DNA from: Geoglobus ahangari
GTDB taxonomy: Archaea > Halobacteriota > Archaeoglobi > Archaeoglobales > Archaeoglobaceae
DNA length: 64,000 nucleotides
NCBI RefSeq assembly: GCF_001006045.1
Contig: NZ_CP011267.1
Location: 1,550,001 to 1,614,000, forward strand
Reading direction: 5' to 3'
Position 1 is the first letter of the stretch. Each line of letters starts with the position of its first letter. Shown in pieces: positions 18,301 through 26,874 of this stretch. Both the position numbers and the translations under genes were made by a program. The notes beneath the pieces were generated by a model. The model was not told where the DNA came from, made no database searches, and was given only the letters and a program-made list of their open reading frames with translations.

Positions 18301-19207
18301 ATGAAAGCCGTTAAGTACGGGGGCGCTTGTCAGGCTTTCGGAGAACGCCCTTTACATCCCGGGCCCAACGAATGTCGGGGTTGTTGCGTTCGATGGCAGT
18401 GCGATGCTTATCGACACGGGCCTCGATAAAGAGCACGGGAGGAGGGTGCTGAGGCTCCTTGAGAAGAATGGGATGGAGCTCAGGGCGATAGTAAACACCC
18501 ACTCACACGCGGATCACTTTGGAGGGAATGAGTATCTGGTCAGGAGGACGGATGCGAGGGTCTATGCTCCCGAAATTGAGGCTGGCGTGATTCAGCACCC
18601 CTACCTCGAGCCCCTCTACCTCTTTTCCGCCCACCCCGTGAGCGAGATGATGAACCGCTTCCTCATGGCCAGGCCATCAAGAGTGGATCATGTCGTGGGA
18701 ATCGAAGGAAAGGGTGAGCTTGAGTTTGGGAGCATAGAAGCGCATACAGTTCCGCTCAGAGGCCACTCTCCGGGGCAGATTGGTGTGGAGGTTGATGGGG
18801 TTCTGTTCTGCGCCGACTCGGTGTTCTCGGAGAGTGTTATCGAGAAGTACAGAATTCCGCTGTTCATGGACATAGGAAGGCAGAAGGGGACTCTCGAGTT
18901 TCTTGGAAAGAGCAGTTACGAGCTCTACGTTCCATGCCACGCCGAGCCGACAGAGGACATCTCCCACCTCGTGGATGTGAACATGAGCGTGATAAGCAGG
19001 GTTGAGGAGTTCCTTCTTTCGCTGAGCGGAGGTACCACGGACGAGATTCTTAGAAAGCTTTGCTCGGAGTTTGGAGTGAAGCTGAGCAGCTTCACCGAGC
19101 ACGCTCTGATGCTATCTGCCCTGAAGGCATACCTAAGCTACCTGCACGACAGGGGCGATTACAGGGCTGAGTTTGAGAGGACCTTATACTGGACGAGAGT
19201 TTCCTGA
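18301..19207 (+). pseudogene. MBL-fold metallohydrolase with a +1 frameshift
   Basis: The intact-looking portion begins at ATG 18404 and encodes 267 residues with NTHSHADHFGGN (HxHxDH), RGHSPGQIGV (His), CADSVF (Asp) and VPCHAE (His). Its conserved start is missing there, but reading from ATG 18301 gives MKAVKYG, and dropping one G from GGGGG (18319-18323) joins it to ALVRLSENALYIPGPTNVGV and the rest. The frame between has no start codon and is preceded by an in-frame TGA. Either a sequencing error or real decay. If repaired, the product is about 301 residues. Substrate unknown. Confidence 0.75.
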
Positions 19208-19222
19208 GCGTTCGACGTATAT

Positions 19223-19250
19223 GGAAACACATATAAATGTATATTGGCAT
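19223..19250 (+). promoter_or_regulatory. TATA box and inverted repeat of vapBC
   Basis: ACATATAAAT (19229-19238) is a TATA box 23-32 nt before the vapB ATG. It overlaps the inverted repeat ACAT-ATAA-ATGT (19229-19240), a plausible operator for autoregulation by the ribbon-helix-helix antitoxin (inference). Confidence 0.5.
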
Positions 19251-19260
19251 ACAGTAATAC

Positions 19261-19458
19261 ATGGCAACCACGGTGAGAGTTAGCAGGAGCACCTCCGAAA
19301 ACCTCGAAACTCTGAAAAAACAGCTCGGCATGAGAAGTGTGGAAGAGGTCATAGACTTTCTCATAAAAGAATACAGGAAAAAAAGAGTCATGAATGCCCT
19401 TGGTTTAGACGAGATCTCAGAATTCATGGAGGAGGACAGACTTGAGGATCGTGGTTGA
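19261..19458 (+). CDS. vapB: VapB-type ribbon-helix-helix antitoxin
   Basis: 65 residues. The N-terminal strand TTVRVSRSTSENL and two helices (LETLKKQLG, VEEVIDFLIKEYRKK) form an RHH DNA-binding fold; the charged tail DEISEFMEEDRLEDRG would bind the toxin. The gene overlaps the following PIN-domain gene by 17 nt, the usual antitoxin-first order. ATG 19261 lies at leaderless distance from the TATA box. Confidence 0.85.
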   Translation: MATTVRVSRSTSENLETLKKQLGMRSVEEVIDFLIKEYRKKRVMNALGLDEISEFMEEDRLEDRG

Positions 19459-19849
19459 TAGTTATGCGTGGATAGAACTCTTTAGAGGGGGTGAAAAAGG
19501 GAAGAAAGTGGCTCAGCTCATCATTGAGAGCGATCAGGTGTTCACTCCAGACATCGTTCTGGCAGAGGTCGCAAGGAAGTATGTCAGAGAAGGGTATGAC
19601 GATAGCACTGTTAAGAAACGACTCGACTTCATGCATGACGTGTCCGCGGTTGTCAGCATAGACAGAGAGATTGCAGTTACCGCCTCAAAATGCTACATTG
19701 AAATGGTTGAAAAATCAAAGGAGCTCAAGCAACCCAAGCCCGGACTTGCAGACGCGATAGTTCTGGCGATATCGAGAGTTAAGGATGCCAAGGTTGTTAC
19801 CGGAGATATGCATTTCAGACCATTTAAAGAGACTATCTGGCTGGGCTAA
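19442..19849 (+). CDS. vapC: VapC-type PIN-domain toxin
   Basis: 135-residue PIN-domain endoribonuclease. The four acidic residues of the active site are visible: Asp in VVDSYAWIELF, Glu in LAEVARKY, Asp in GLADAIVLA and Asp in VVTGDMHF. It begins with TTG 19442 (or GTG 19451) inside vapB. VapC toxins cleave tRNA or rRNA when released from VapB. Its last 4 nt overlap the convergent pyrD stop. Confidence 0.87.
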   Translation: MRIVVDSYAWIELFRGGEKGKKVAQLIIESDQVFTPDIVLAEVARKYVREGYDDSTVKKRLDFMHDVSAVVSIDREIAVTASKCYIEMVEKSKELKQPKPGLADAIVLAISRVKDAKVVTGDMHFRPFKETIWLG

Positions 19850-20742
19850 GCTCTGTGGGCTGCTCCCACTATGTCTTCAAGCCTCTCCCCGGTCATCCTC
19901 GTGTAGGCTATCAGGCTCTCCTTCAGGCTGTAGAAGATCCTGTTGGAGTAAAACAGGGCCGAGCCTATCTGCACTGCCCTTGCACCTGCGAGCATGAACT
20001 CGATCACGTCCTTCCAGCTCGTCACACCTCCTGAGCCAATAATCGGGATGCTGAGCTCCTCGTACAGATCCCAGACGCATTTCACGGCGACTGGCTTTAT
20101 TCCCTCCCCGCTCACTCCCCCACTCACGTTGCTCAGTATTGGCCTTTTGGCGAAGATGTCTATCTTCATTCCCTTCAGCGTGTTTATCGCGACGATTCCA
20201 TCCGCACCCCCCTCTTCGGCTGCCTTGCCGATCTCCACTATGTCGCTGACGTTGGGTGAGAGCTTCGCGAAGACTGGTCTTCTCGTCGCCCTCTTCACCT
20301 CCCTGACTATCTCTCTCACGAGCTCTGGATCGCTGCCAACCGCTAATCCAACATTCTTCGCATGCGGACAGCTCAGGTTCAGCTCGAATCCGTCAGCGAA
20401 TTCGAAGTAGCTGACGAGTTCGGCAAACTCTTCAGGCGTGTGGGCGAAGAGGCTCACGATGAGCGGGGAGTAGAAGGCATAATCTTTGAGCTCCTCCGCA
20501 AAGGCCTTGGCTCCGGGAGAAGCAAGCCCGACTGCGTTTATGAGCCCATGGGAGTAGTTGATCACGGCCGGGTTTCTGTAGCCCTCAACAGGTTCGAGCC
20601 CAACGCTCTTCGTCACAACCGCTCCAGCATGCTCCGAGAGCCTGTTTAAAGATGCGGATGAGCTACCCATGACTCCGCTTGCCAGCATCAGGGGGTTCCG
20701 CATCTCTATTCCAGCGACGCTGACCTTCAAAGCCTCCGGCAT
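19846..20742 (-). CDS. pyrD: Dihydroorotate dehydrogenase, class 1B catalytic subunit
   Basis: 298-residue FMN enzyme of pyrimidine synthesis oxidising dihydroorotate to orotate. The class 1 active-site cysteine is in ELNLSCPHAKNVG, the FMN phosphate site in IPIIGSGGVTS and GARAVQIGSALF. Class 1B members work with an electron-transfer subunit PyrK, which is not adjacent. The ATG at 20742 overlaps the stop of the small upstream gene by one base (a GTG just before is an alternative). Confidence 0.93.
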   Translation of the reverse strand: MPEALKVSVAGIEMRNPLMLASGVMGSSSASLNRLSEHAGAVVTKSVGLEPVEGYRNPAVINYSHGLINAVGLASPGAKAFAEELKDYAFYSPLIVSLFAHTPEEFAELVSYFEFADGFELNLSCPHAKNVGLAVGSDPELVREIVREVKRATRRPVFAKLSPNVSDIVEIGKAAEEGGADGIVAINTLKGMKIDIFAKRPILSNVSGGVSGEGIKPVAVKCVWDLYEELSIPIIGSGGVTSWKDVIEFMLAGARAVQIGSALFYSNRIFYSLKESLIAYTRMTGERLEDIVGAAHRA

Positions 20743-20933
20743 CACAACCTCTCCATCACCTTTCTCAGAACCTCGTTTCCCTTCTCGAAGTGGGCTATGC
20801 TCTCCTCGATGAGCTCCGCGATGTCCTCTCTCTCACCCCTTATCTTTTCGGCCCACTCCCTGTACTTCCTAACGTGCTCATCGTTGTGTTCTATCCAGTG
20901 CTCTAAGAGGTGCCTGAGCTTTTCAAGCTCCAT
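20742..20933 (-). CDS. Small helical protein with HWIEHN motif
   Basis: 63 residues, strongly charged and all-helical, with LRHLLEHWIEHNDEHVRKYREWAEKI and a second amphipathic helix. The His-rich HWIEHN.EH pattern recurs in small archaeal proteins of unknown function and could bind a metal (inference). It sits between the amidohydrolase (3-nt gap) and pyrD (1-nt overlap) in one minus-strand run. Confidence 0.75.
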   Translation of the reverse strand: MELEKLRHLLEHWIEHNDEHVRKYREWAEKIRGEREDIAELIEESIAHFEKGNEVLRKVMERL

Positions 20934-20936
20934 GTG

Positions 20937-21776
20937 CTAAGCTAACCACCTGCTTATAAATTTCTTTGGATTCTCGACCGCAATCCTCTCAACCAGTTCG
21001 TCGTCCAGATTGTCTCTCATGGACTCGAACGTCTCCTCAGGCCTCCACCAGACTATCGGAATCTCGCTCCCGTACAGAATCCTGTCCGGGTACTCCCTGA
21101 CAACCTCCACAACCTCCTCGCTGAAAAACCTGACCCTCTCGCCCGAAACGGGGTCTGTGAACTCTATGCGGACAAAGGCGTTGGACGTGTCAGCGTAGAC
21201 GTTCCTTCTCGCGTCGAAGAAGTCAGCAACGCTCCTTGTTTTACCAACAATCATGTGTGCGAGGATCACAGGCATTGAAAAGCTGTGGATGAGCTCCTCG
21301 TAGAACTCTGGTGACGAGAACTCGTAGGCGTTGTCGGGGAAGTAGCCCGAGTGGATGTAGAGGGGCTTTTTGAGCTCCTCTAGAACCTCGTAGATCTCAA
21401 GCGCCCTTTTGCTGTTCGGGTAGAACTTCTGGACTGACGGGTGGAGCTTCAGCCCGTCAATCCCCGCCTCGAACACCTCGTAGAGCAGGTTCAGGTCGTT
21501 CTCAGGATGAAAGCCGGTGAAGGTGTAGCACTCGATGCCTTCAGCCTCAAGCCTGCCTTTCAGACCCACCTGCCATTCTGCGAGCTTGAGAGTCATGTCG
21601 GGAGTTATCGCGTGCGTCAGGTTGAAGATGCCCTTCACACCCATTTCTCTCAATTTCCTGAGAGCCTTCTGCCACTCCATGCGCATTCCCGGGCTGAAGG
21701 AGTGCTTCCTCTCCACCCACACGTAAAACCTCCACACAACCTCATCCGGAAACAGGTGCACATGCGTGTCAATCAT
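20937..21776 (-). CDS. Amidohydrolase-family metal-dependent hydrolase
   Basis: 279-residue TIM-barrel hydrolase of the amidohydrolase-2 type. It opens with the metal motif IDTHVHLFPD (HxH), and has GLKLHPSVQKFYP (Lys/His on strand), YIHSGYFPDN (His) and ILAHMIVGKTR (His); the usual late Asp position appears as LYGSEIPIVW. Family members are hydrolases or decarboxylases (ACMSD-like) of small cyclic or aromatic acids. It overlaps the LLM oxidoreductase gene upstream by 8 nt, so the two probably act together. Confidence 0.8.
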   Translation of the reverse strand: MIDTHVHLFPDEVVWRFYVWVERKHSFSPGMRMEWQKALRKLREMGVKGIFNLTHAITPDMTLKLAEWQVGLKGRLEAEGIECYTFTGFHPENDLNLLYEVFEAGIDGLKLHPSVQKFYPNSKRALEIYEVLEELKKPLYIHSGYFPDNAYEFSSPEFYEELIHSFSMPVILAHMIVGKTRSVADFFDARRNVYADTSNAFVRIEFTDPVSGERVRFFSEEVVEVVREYPDRILYGSEIPIVWWRPEETFESMRDNLDDELVERIAVENPKKFISRWLA

Positions 21777-22791
21777 GCTCCTCCCTCACGTACGGAATCA
21801 CCCTTTCTGCGATCAGCTTCAGGTTGTCCATGTATGCGGTGTGGCTGACCAGCGGTGTGAGCACGAAGTGCTCGACGCCGGCGGAAATGAACCTTTCGAT
21901 TTTCTCCACAACCTCGTCAGGGGAGCCGTATATGTAGCGCTCCTCAACGAGGTCGAAGGGAATCTCCTTAGCCACCTCAAGAGCCCTCCTGACGTTCTCC
22001 CTCGTGAATTCGAACCTCAGGATGTCGGGAAAGTCCACCTCCACGCCAGTTTTCCTGAGAAACTCGTCCCTCTTTGGAGAGAGGAGGGCAATCATCTTCC
22101 CGGGAAGCTCTATGGTTCTCCTCGCCTCATCGCCATCTTCAGCCACGACTGTGTAGGCGAACAGCGCGGGAGTCACGCTCTTACCCCCAAGGCTCCTGAT
22201 CCTCTTCAGCGCCTCCCTGTACCCCTTAACCCCTATGGTAGCGGTTGGAATCCAGCCATCCCCGTGTCTGGCTGTGAGCTCGATAGTTCTTGGAGAGTTC
22301 CCGGCTATCCACAGCCTCACCCTCCTCCTCGGGGACAGGGTGGCGTTCCTCAGCCTGAAGAACCTTCCAGTAAAGCTGACATTCTCGCCCACCATCAGCA
22401 GCCTGATGACCCTCAGCCCCTCCTCAAGCCTGCTCACAGCCTGTCTCATATCCATGCCAAACGGCAGGAGGTTCATGCCCTCTCCAGCTCCAAGCCCGAG
22501 GACTGCTCTTCCACCGCTCATCTCGTCCAGAGTCACCGCTGCCTGCAGAAGCTGGGCCGGGTGCCTCCGCACAACGTCGCTCACGCAGGTTCCGAGCAGA
22601 ACCCTCTCAGTTTCGGAGCTCAGTCTTGCGAGGATGGTGAATGCCTCGAAGCAGGAGAAGTCCCTTATCTCTATTCCGACGAGGTGATCTGGCGTGAATA
22701 CCGAGTCGAAGCCGTTCCTGTCAGCGTAAACCCCAGCACTGAGAATGAGGTTCATGGGCTCGTGTGGAAGCTGTATTCCGATTTTGACCAT
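21769..22791 (-). CDS. LLM-class flavin/F420-dependent oxidoreductase
   Basis: 340-residue TIM-barrel protein of the luciferase-like monooxygenase superfamily, close to F420-dependent methylenetetrahydromethanopterin reductase-like enzymes: VKIGIQLPHEP, DSVFTPDHLVGIE, LGTCVSDVVRRHPAQLLQAAVTLDEMSGGRAVLGLGAGEG, and the C-terminal GSPDEVVEKIERFISAGVEHF. Archaeoglobales contain F420, so it is the likely cofactor (inference). Start ATG 22791 (MVKIGIQ); longer readings give an unrelated Arg-rich extension. Only 64 nt separate it from the divergent Liv transporter. Confidence 0.85.
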   Translation of the reverse strand: MVKIGIQLPHEPMNLILSAGVYADRNGFDSVFTPDHLVGIEIRDFSCFEAFTILARLSSETERVLLGTCVSDVVRRHPAQLLQAAVTLDEMSGGRAVLGLGAGEGMNLLPFGMDMRQAVSRLEEGLRVIRLLMVGENVSFTGRFFRLRNATLSPRRRVRLWIAGNSPRTIELTARHGDGWIPTATIGVKGYREALKRIRSLGGKSVTPALFAYTVVAEDGDEARRTIELPGKMIALLSPKRDEFLRKTGVEVDFPDILRFEFTRENVRRALEVAKEIPFDLVEERYIYGSPDEVVEKIERFISAGVEHFVLTPLVSHTAYMDNLKLIAERVIPYVREEHD

Positions 22792-22855
22792 GAACAGACA
22801 TTTTTCACAACCCTTATAAACCTTCCCGGAAAATAAATAAAAAATGGTGATTGAT

Positions 22856-24025
22856 ATGCGGGTGAGGTTCGCGCTCGTAGCTCTCCTTGTTCTGGCGGGT
22901 CTGGTTCTTGCCGGCTGCACTCAGGAGGAGAAAAAGACGCTCACCATCGGAGTCATAGTCCCCGAGACGGGAATATTTTCTACAGCCGGAAAGGCCATGA
23001 AGAACTCCGCGATGCTTGCGGAGGAGCACATAAAGAAGTACGGCCTCTCGGACTACGAGGTCAAGGTGATATTCGCAGACGGCGGTTCGAGCCCCGAGCA
23101 GGCCAAGTCTGCGTTCATGGAGCTTGCCAAGCAGGCCGACATAATCGTCGGAGCCTACTCGAGCGATCAGGCCGTGGTGTGTGCGGAGGCTGCGAAGGAG
23201 ACGGGCAAGATATACATCGTTAGCGTCGCCTCCACAGGGCAGATAGAGAGGATGGTGGAGGACGGGAACAGGTATGTGTTCAGAAACTCCTACAACACCA
23301 CCTACTGGGGCTATCTGGCCGGCGAGTTCCTGAGCATTTCTGGAGCTGAGAGGTACTACTTCGTCGGATATGATCCGCTCAAGACCTTCAACCAGGGGAT
23401 GCTGAAGGCGTTTGAGGGCAAAGCAAAGGCAGAGAAGGTGGGCGAGGTGTACTACAAGAGCACAAAGGTCAGTCCGGACGACTATGCAATCAAGGCTGAG
23501 GAGGTCGCCAAGGCAACGACGAGCAGGGATGTCGTGATTCTGGGCGATCCGGGCGGCACCGCCATACAGTTCGTCAAGGCCTACAGAAAGGCCGGAGGCG
23601 AGGGGCTGATCTACTCGGTTGGAGGAGTCCTCGCCCTGCCCCCGATCCTGAAGAAGATCGACGTGGACTACATCGCCTTCCAGAGCGCGGCTCTTGAAAG
23701 CACTGAGAAGAGCGAGCTGACTAAGGCCTACTTCAGCGACTACCGCGAGAAGTACGGCGAGGAAGCGAACAACTTTGCGGGGCTTCTGACATACGACGCA
23801 GTCCTGATAGCGGCGCAGGCTTGGAAGGGGGACACCGAGAAGACGATCTCAGCGCTGGAGAATGGGGAGTTCAAGGGCGCTGCTGGAGTCTACAGGTTCA
23901 ACGAGAAGCATCAGGCCCTCTGGGGCTCTGAGAAGCTGAAGGGCGTGATCGCCGAATACGTTGACGGCAGGATTGAGGTGCTGTATCCCGAGGAGTACAA
24001 GACCTCTGATGTTGTATGGCCGTGA
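22856..24025 (+). CDS. livJ: Branched-chain amino-acid-type ABC transporter substrate-binding lipoprotein
   Basis: 389-residue periplasmic-binding-type protein (LivJ/Leu-Ile-Val family, PBP type 1). A signal peptide ends in the lipobox LAGC with Cys21 for lipid anchoring. The family opening LTIGVIVPETGIFSTAGKAM follows. The start at ATG 22856 is decided by GGTGAT exactly 4 nt before it; an ATG 12 nt earlier overlaps that site. Heads the operon livJHMGF. Ligand could be an amino acid, but the family also carries amides, aromatics and other acids. Confidence 0.88.
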   Translation: MRVRFALVALLVLAGLVLAGCTQEEKKTLTIGVIVPETGIFSTAGKAMKNSAMLAEEHIKKYGLSDYEVKVIFADGGSSPEQAKSAFMELAKQADIIVGAYSSDQAVVCAEAAKETGKIYIVSVASTGQIERMVEDGNRYVFRNSYNTTYWGYLAGEFLSISGAERYYFVGYDPLKTFNQGMLKAFEGKAKAEKVGEVYYKSTKVSPDDYAIKAEEVAKATTSRDVVILGDPGGTAIQFVKAYRKAGGEGLIYSVGGVLALPPILKKIDVDYIAFQSAALESTEKSELTKAYFSDYREKYGEEANNFAGLLTYDAVLIAAQAWKGDTEKTISALENGEFKGAAGVYRFNEKHQALWGSEKLKGVIAEYVDGRIEVLYPEEYKTSDVVWP

Positions 24026-24705
24026 GCTTTTTTCTCACATCCTTTATTTTGTCCATAATGGCCCTGAGCGTCTCCCTCAACTTCAGGGTCGCCAAGTTTC
24101 TCAACCTGTCCCTCGCGGGAATATTCGCTTCCGGAGCGTACATGGCCTACTTCTCCGGCAACCCGGCAATCCCGGTTTTTTCTGGATTCCTTCTCGGCTA
24201 CCTGCTTGCCTTCTACATACTCAGGATCTGCAGGAGCGTCATAGAGGCCACAATAGCGAGCCTTGGACTCGGGCTGCTCATTGAGAGGGTGCTCGAGATA
24301 GTCCACAGGAGCTCGTACTACTACATAGTGAACAGCGACCTGAGCACGATGATCATTCCTCTCGGTTTGGCAATGTTCCTCGGCCTGCTTTCGATTTACA
24401 TCTCACCCCTCGGCCTCAGGCTGAAGTATGTGGAAAGCGATGTGGAGCTCGCGGAGATGTACGGCGTTGATACAGAGAGGTACATCACGCTGACGGTGGC
24501 TGCTACAAGCTCTGTCGTCATGCTATCGGGCTACTTTTACGCGGGAGCCCTCGCGATTGGGCCTGCAATAGGCTTCGGGTACCTCATCTCTGGGATAATC
24601 GTCTCCGCGATTGCGGCCCAGCTCAGCTTCAGGGGCGTCTGGCACTACTCGGCAGTGTTCGTGCTCTCCATGCTCATGACGAGGGTTCTGGAGGTGTTGG
24701 TTTGA
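24016..24705 (+). CDS. livH: ABC transporter permease, LivH type
   Basis: 229 residues with about seven to eight membrane helices, shorter than the ~290 of typical LivH. The conserved first-half segment is recognisable as FRVAKFLNLSLAGIFASGAYMAY. The cytoplasmic coupling loop is RLKYVESDVELAEMYGVDTERY. Overlaps livJ by 10 nt and livM by 4 nt (TTGA). Confidence 0.85.
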   Translation: MAVSFFLTSFILSIMALSVSLNFRVAKFLNLSLAGIFASGAYMAYFSGNPAIPVFSGFLLGYLLAFYILRICRSVIEATIASLGLGLLIERVLEIVHRSSYYYIVNSDLSTMIIPLGLAMFLGLLSIYISPLGLRLKYVESDVELAEMYGVDTERYITLTVAATSSVVMLSGYFYAGALAIGPAIGFGYLISGIIVSAIAAQLSFRGVWHYSAVFVLSMLMTRVLEVLV

Positions 24706-25595
24706 GGAGACTCGCTGCGGAGGTGGCTGTGATAGCAGTAATCTCCATTCTGACATCCTCGTCTCCGTACTACAGCTGGCTGTTCGCGCTGATGAGTATC
24801 TATGCTATGATCACGATATCGTGGTCTTTCACGAGGATGATTGGCAGGATCAGCATGGGGCACTCCGTCCTCTTCGCCCTCCCGGCATACCTCGCCTCTG
24901 TGGGTTATGCCTTCTCCCACGAGCTTGCGATCCAGCTCTTCCTTGCAGGTTTTGCCATCAGCGTGCTCTCGTTCTACATATTCTCGGAGCTCGTTGGCAG
25001 AACGGCGTTCGTGTTCTTCACCCTCGTCCTCTCCATCTTCCTCTGGGTGAGCGTCCCAAAACTCGTGGTTCAGCAGGGTGGCTACCTGCTCGGCGGGGAG
25101 GTTGGCTTCGCCTTCCCGAACCTCGAGCAAGGGGTGCTGCACACCCTCACCACCGTCTGCCTCCTCTCGTCATTCATCCTGCTGAGGCTGGCGGAAAGGT
25201 CGAGGTTTGGGTACATGATGGCTGCCGTGGGCGATGATGAGACTGCCTCGAAGGCCGTGGGCGTTAACGTGAGGAGGGTGAAGCTTGCGGCCATCCTAAT
25301 CTCCGCAGCAATCTCCACAGTCGCCGGTCTTCTCTACGGGCTGGAGTTCGGGCACCTCTCTCCGGAGAGCTTCTCAATCGAGGTCTCGGTTTTCCCGTTC
25401 ATCGCCTCGCTGCTGTCTGCTGGAAACCCGTTCCTGTCGGTCATCACGAGCTTCGCACTCATTTACGCGACGAGGGTGCTGAACTCAGCCTATCCGGGAT
25501 TGATGGGCATATTCTACGCTCTCGTGCTCATCGCATCTCCAAGGCTCGGAAGGTGGATTTATGCTAAGGGTAAGAGGCTTGTCGAAGAGGATTGA
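24702..25595 (+). CDS. livM: ABC transporter permease, LivM type
   Basis: 297-residue permease with about nine to ten helices. The LivM hallmark GRISMGHSVLFALPAYLAS lies around residues 46-64 and the coupling loop AVGDDETASKAVGVNVRRVKLAAI around 170-195. Begins with TTG 24702 inside the livH stop and overlaps livG by 35 nt. Confidence 0.87.
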   Translation: MRRLAAEVAVIAVISILTSSSPYYSWLFALMSIYAMITISWSFTRMIGRISMGHSVLFALPAYLASVGYAFSHELAIQLFLAGFAISVLSFYIFSELVGRTAFVFFTLVLSIFLWVSVPKLVVQQGGYLLGGEVGFAFPNLEQGVLHTLTTVCLLSSFILLRLAERSRFGYMMAAVGDDETASKAVGVNVRRVKLAAILISAAISTVAGLLYGLEFGHLSPESFSIEVSVFPFIASLLSAGNPFLSVITSFALIYATRVLNSAYPGLMGIFYALVLIASPRLGRWIYAKGKRLVEED

Positions 25596-26208
25596 CCACG
25601 TCGTAGTTCTGAGGAACATCAACCTCGAGGTTGGGAGTGGAGAGGTTGTGTGCCTCTACGGACCGAATGGAAGCGGGAAGAGCACGCTGATGAGGATACT
25701 TGCAGGACTCGACAGGCCCGACTGCGGGAAGATCATCCTTATGGAGAGGGACATAACTGAGGAGAGCGCATGGGACAGGGTGGCGTCCGGCATAGCCTAT
25801 GCGTTTCAGATTCCGAGGCCGTTCAAGAGCCTGAAATTCGTGGAAAACCTCGCCCTCCCGGCAATGGTTAGAATGGATAGAGAGCAGGCTTTCAGGCTTG
25901 CTGAGAGTGTTGCGGAGAGGTACGGGGTTGAACACCTGCTGGAGAAGAGGGCAGACAGGCTCTCTCAGGGCGAACTCAAGATCCTCGAGCTCCTCAGAGC
26001 CTACATGACCGGGGCGAGGCTGCTACTCCTAGACGAACCGTTTGCGAGCCTCGACACGGACAACGCGAGATACCTGAGGGAGAAGCTCGTGGAGATGAGG
26101 GAGGAGGGGATGGCAATGCTCATCACATCCCACAGGAGGAGGATTCTGGAGGGGATAGCCGACAGGTTCGTCAGGCTTGAGGGAGGGGTCGTTAGTGCTG
26201 AGGGCTGA
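25561..26208 (+). CDS. livG: ABC transporter ATPase, LivG type
   Basis: 215-residue nucleotide-binding subunit: Walker A YGPNGSGKST, Q-loop AFQIPRPF, signature LSQGELKILE and Walker B LLLLDEPFASLD, H-loop ITSHRRR. It is shorter than most LivG proteins (about 250), lacking part of the C-terminal tail. The signature has Gln for the second Gly. Confidence 0.9.
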   Translation: MLRVRGLSKRIDHVVVLRNINLEVGSGEVVCLYGPNGSGKSTLMRILAGLDRPDCGKIILMERDITEESAWDRVASGIAYAFQIPRPFKSLKFVENLALPAMVRMDREQAFRLAESVAERYGVEHLLEKRADRLSQGELKILELLRAYMTGARLLLLDEPFASLDTDNARYLREKLVEMREEGMAMLITSHRRRILEGIADRFVRLEGGVVSAEG

Positions 26209-26863
26209 GAACCTGAGAGTCGTAAGCGATGGGACGAAGATCCTGAAGGGAGTGAGCTTCGGGGTAGAGAGGGGCGAGATTGTCCTCGTCGTTGGCCCGA
26301 ACGGGAGCGGGAAGAGCACGCTCTTCAAGGCGATAATGGGTCTGAGGTCCTACGAGGGGAGCGTGAAGCTTGATGGCATGAACCTTGACGGAAAGAAACC
26401 CCATGAGAGGTTCCGGCTCGGAATCGCCCTCGCCCCGGAGAGGATGAGGGTTGCGGAGGGGCTGACAGTCAGGGAGAACGTGGAAATCGCTGGAGAATTT
26501 GCAGATGCCGTCAGAATCTTCCCACACCTCGAGAGAATCGCGAACAGAAGGGTGGACGTTATAAGTGGCGGGGAGAGGCAGATGGTCGTTTTTGCGAGAG
26601 CCGTGCTCTCCAGCCCCAAGTACCTGCTCCTCGACGAGCCGTTTCAGGGCCTTGCCGATGAGAACGCGAGCAGGATGCTGGAGATAATCGAGCGGATGTC
26701 TGGCAAATCCGGAGTTGCTGTGATCTCCCACGAGAGGATTGACGACATCCTCGAGGTTGCCGACAGGGTGTACCTAATGCTCTCCGGAAAGGTCAGGAAG
26801 GAGATCGCCGTCGAGGATCCCGGGATGGCGATGAAAAAACTTGAAAAGTACATGATAGTGTAG
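26195..26863 (+). CDS. livF: ABC transporter ATPase, LivF type
   Basis: 222-residue nucleotide-binding subunit: Walker A VGPNGSGKST, LivF-like ALAPERMRVAEGLTVRENVE, signature ISGGERQMV and Walker B YLLLDEPFQGLA. I choose GTG 26195 (VLRAENLRV), which overlaps livG by 14 nt; a TTG at 26177 would add six residues. Last gene of the transporter operon, although a MutS-like gene follows after only 11 nt. Confidence 0.9.
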   Translation: MLRAENLRVVSDGTKILKGVSFGVERGEIVLVVGPNGSGKSTLFKAIMGLRSYEGSVKLDGMNLDGKKPHERFRLGIALAPERMRVAEGLTVRENVEIAGEFADAVRIFPHLERIANRRVDVISGGERQMVVFARAVLSSPKYLLLDEPFQGLADENASRMLEIIERMSGKSGVAVISHERIDDILEVADRVYLMLSGKVRKEIAVEDPGMAMKKLEKYMIV

Positions 26864-26874
26864 GGCTGGTGGGC

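Noticed and set aside
18404-19207. Treating ATG 18404 as the true start of an intact MBL protein
   Set aside because: The conserved N-terminal strands are encoded upstream in the same frame without a start, and ATG 18301 fits after removal of one G.
21766-22836. A 356-codon open frame on the + strand
   Set aside because: Antisense to the LLM oxidoreductase; Pro/His/Ser-rich translation without domains.
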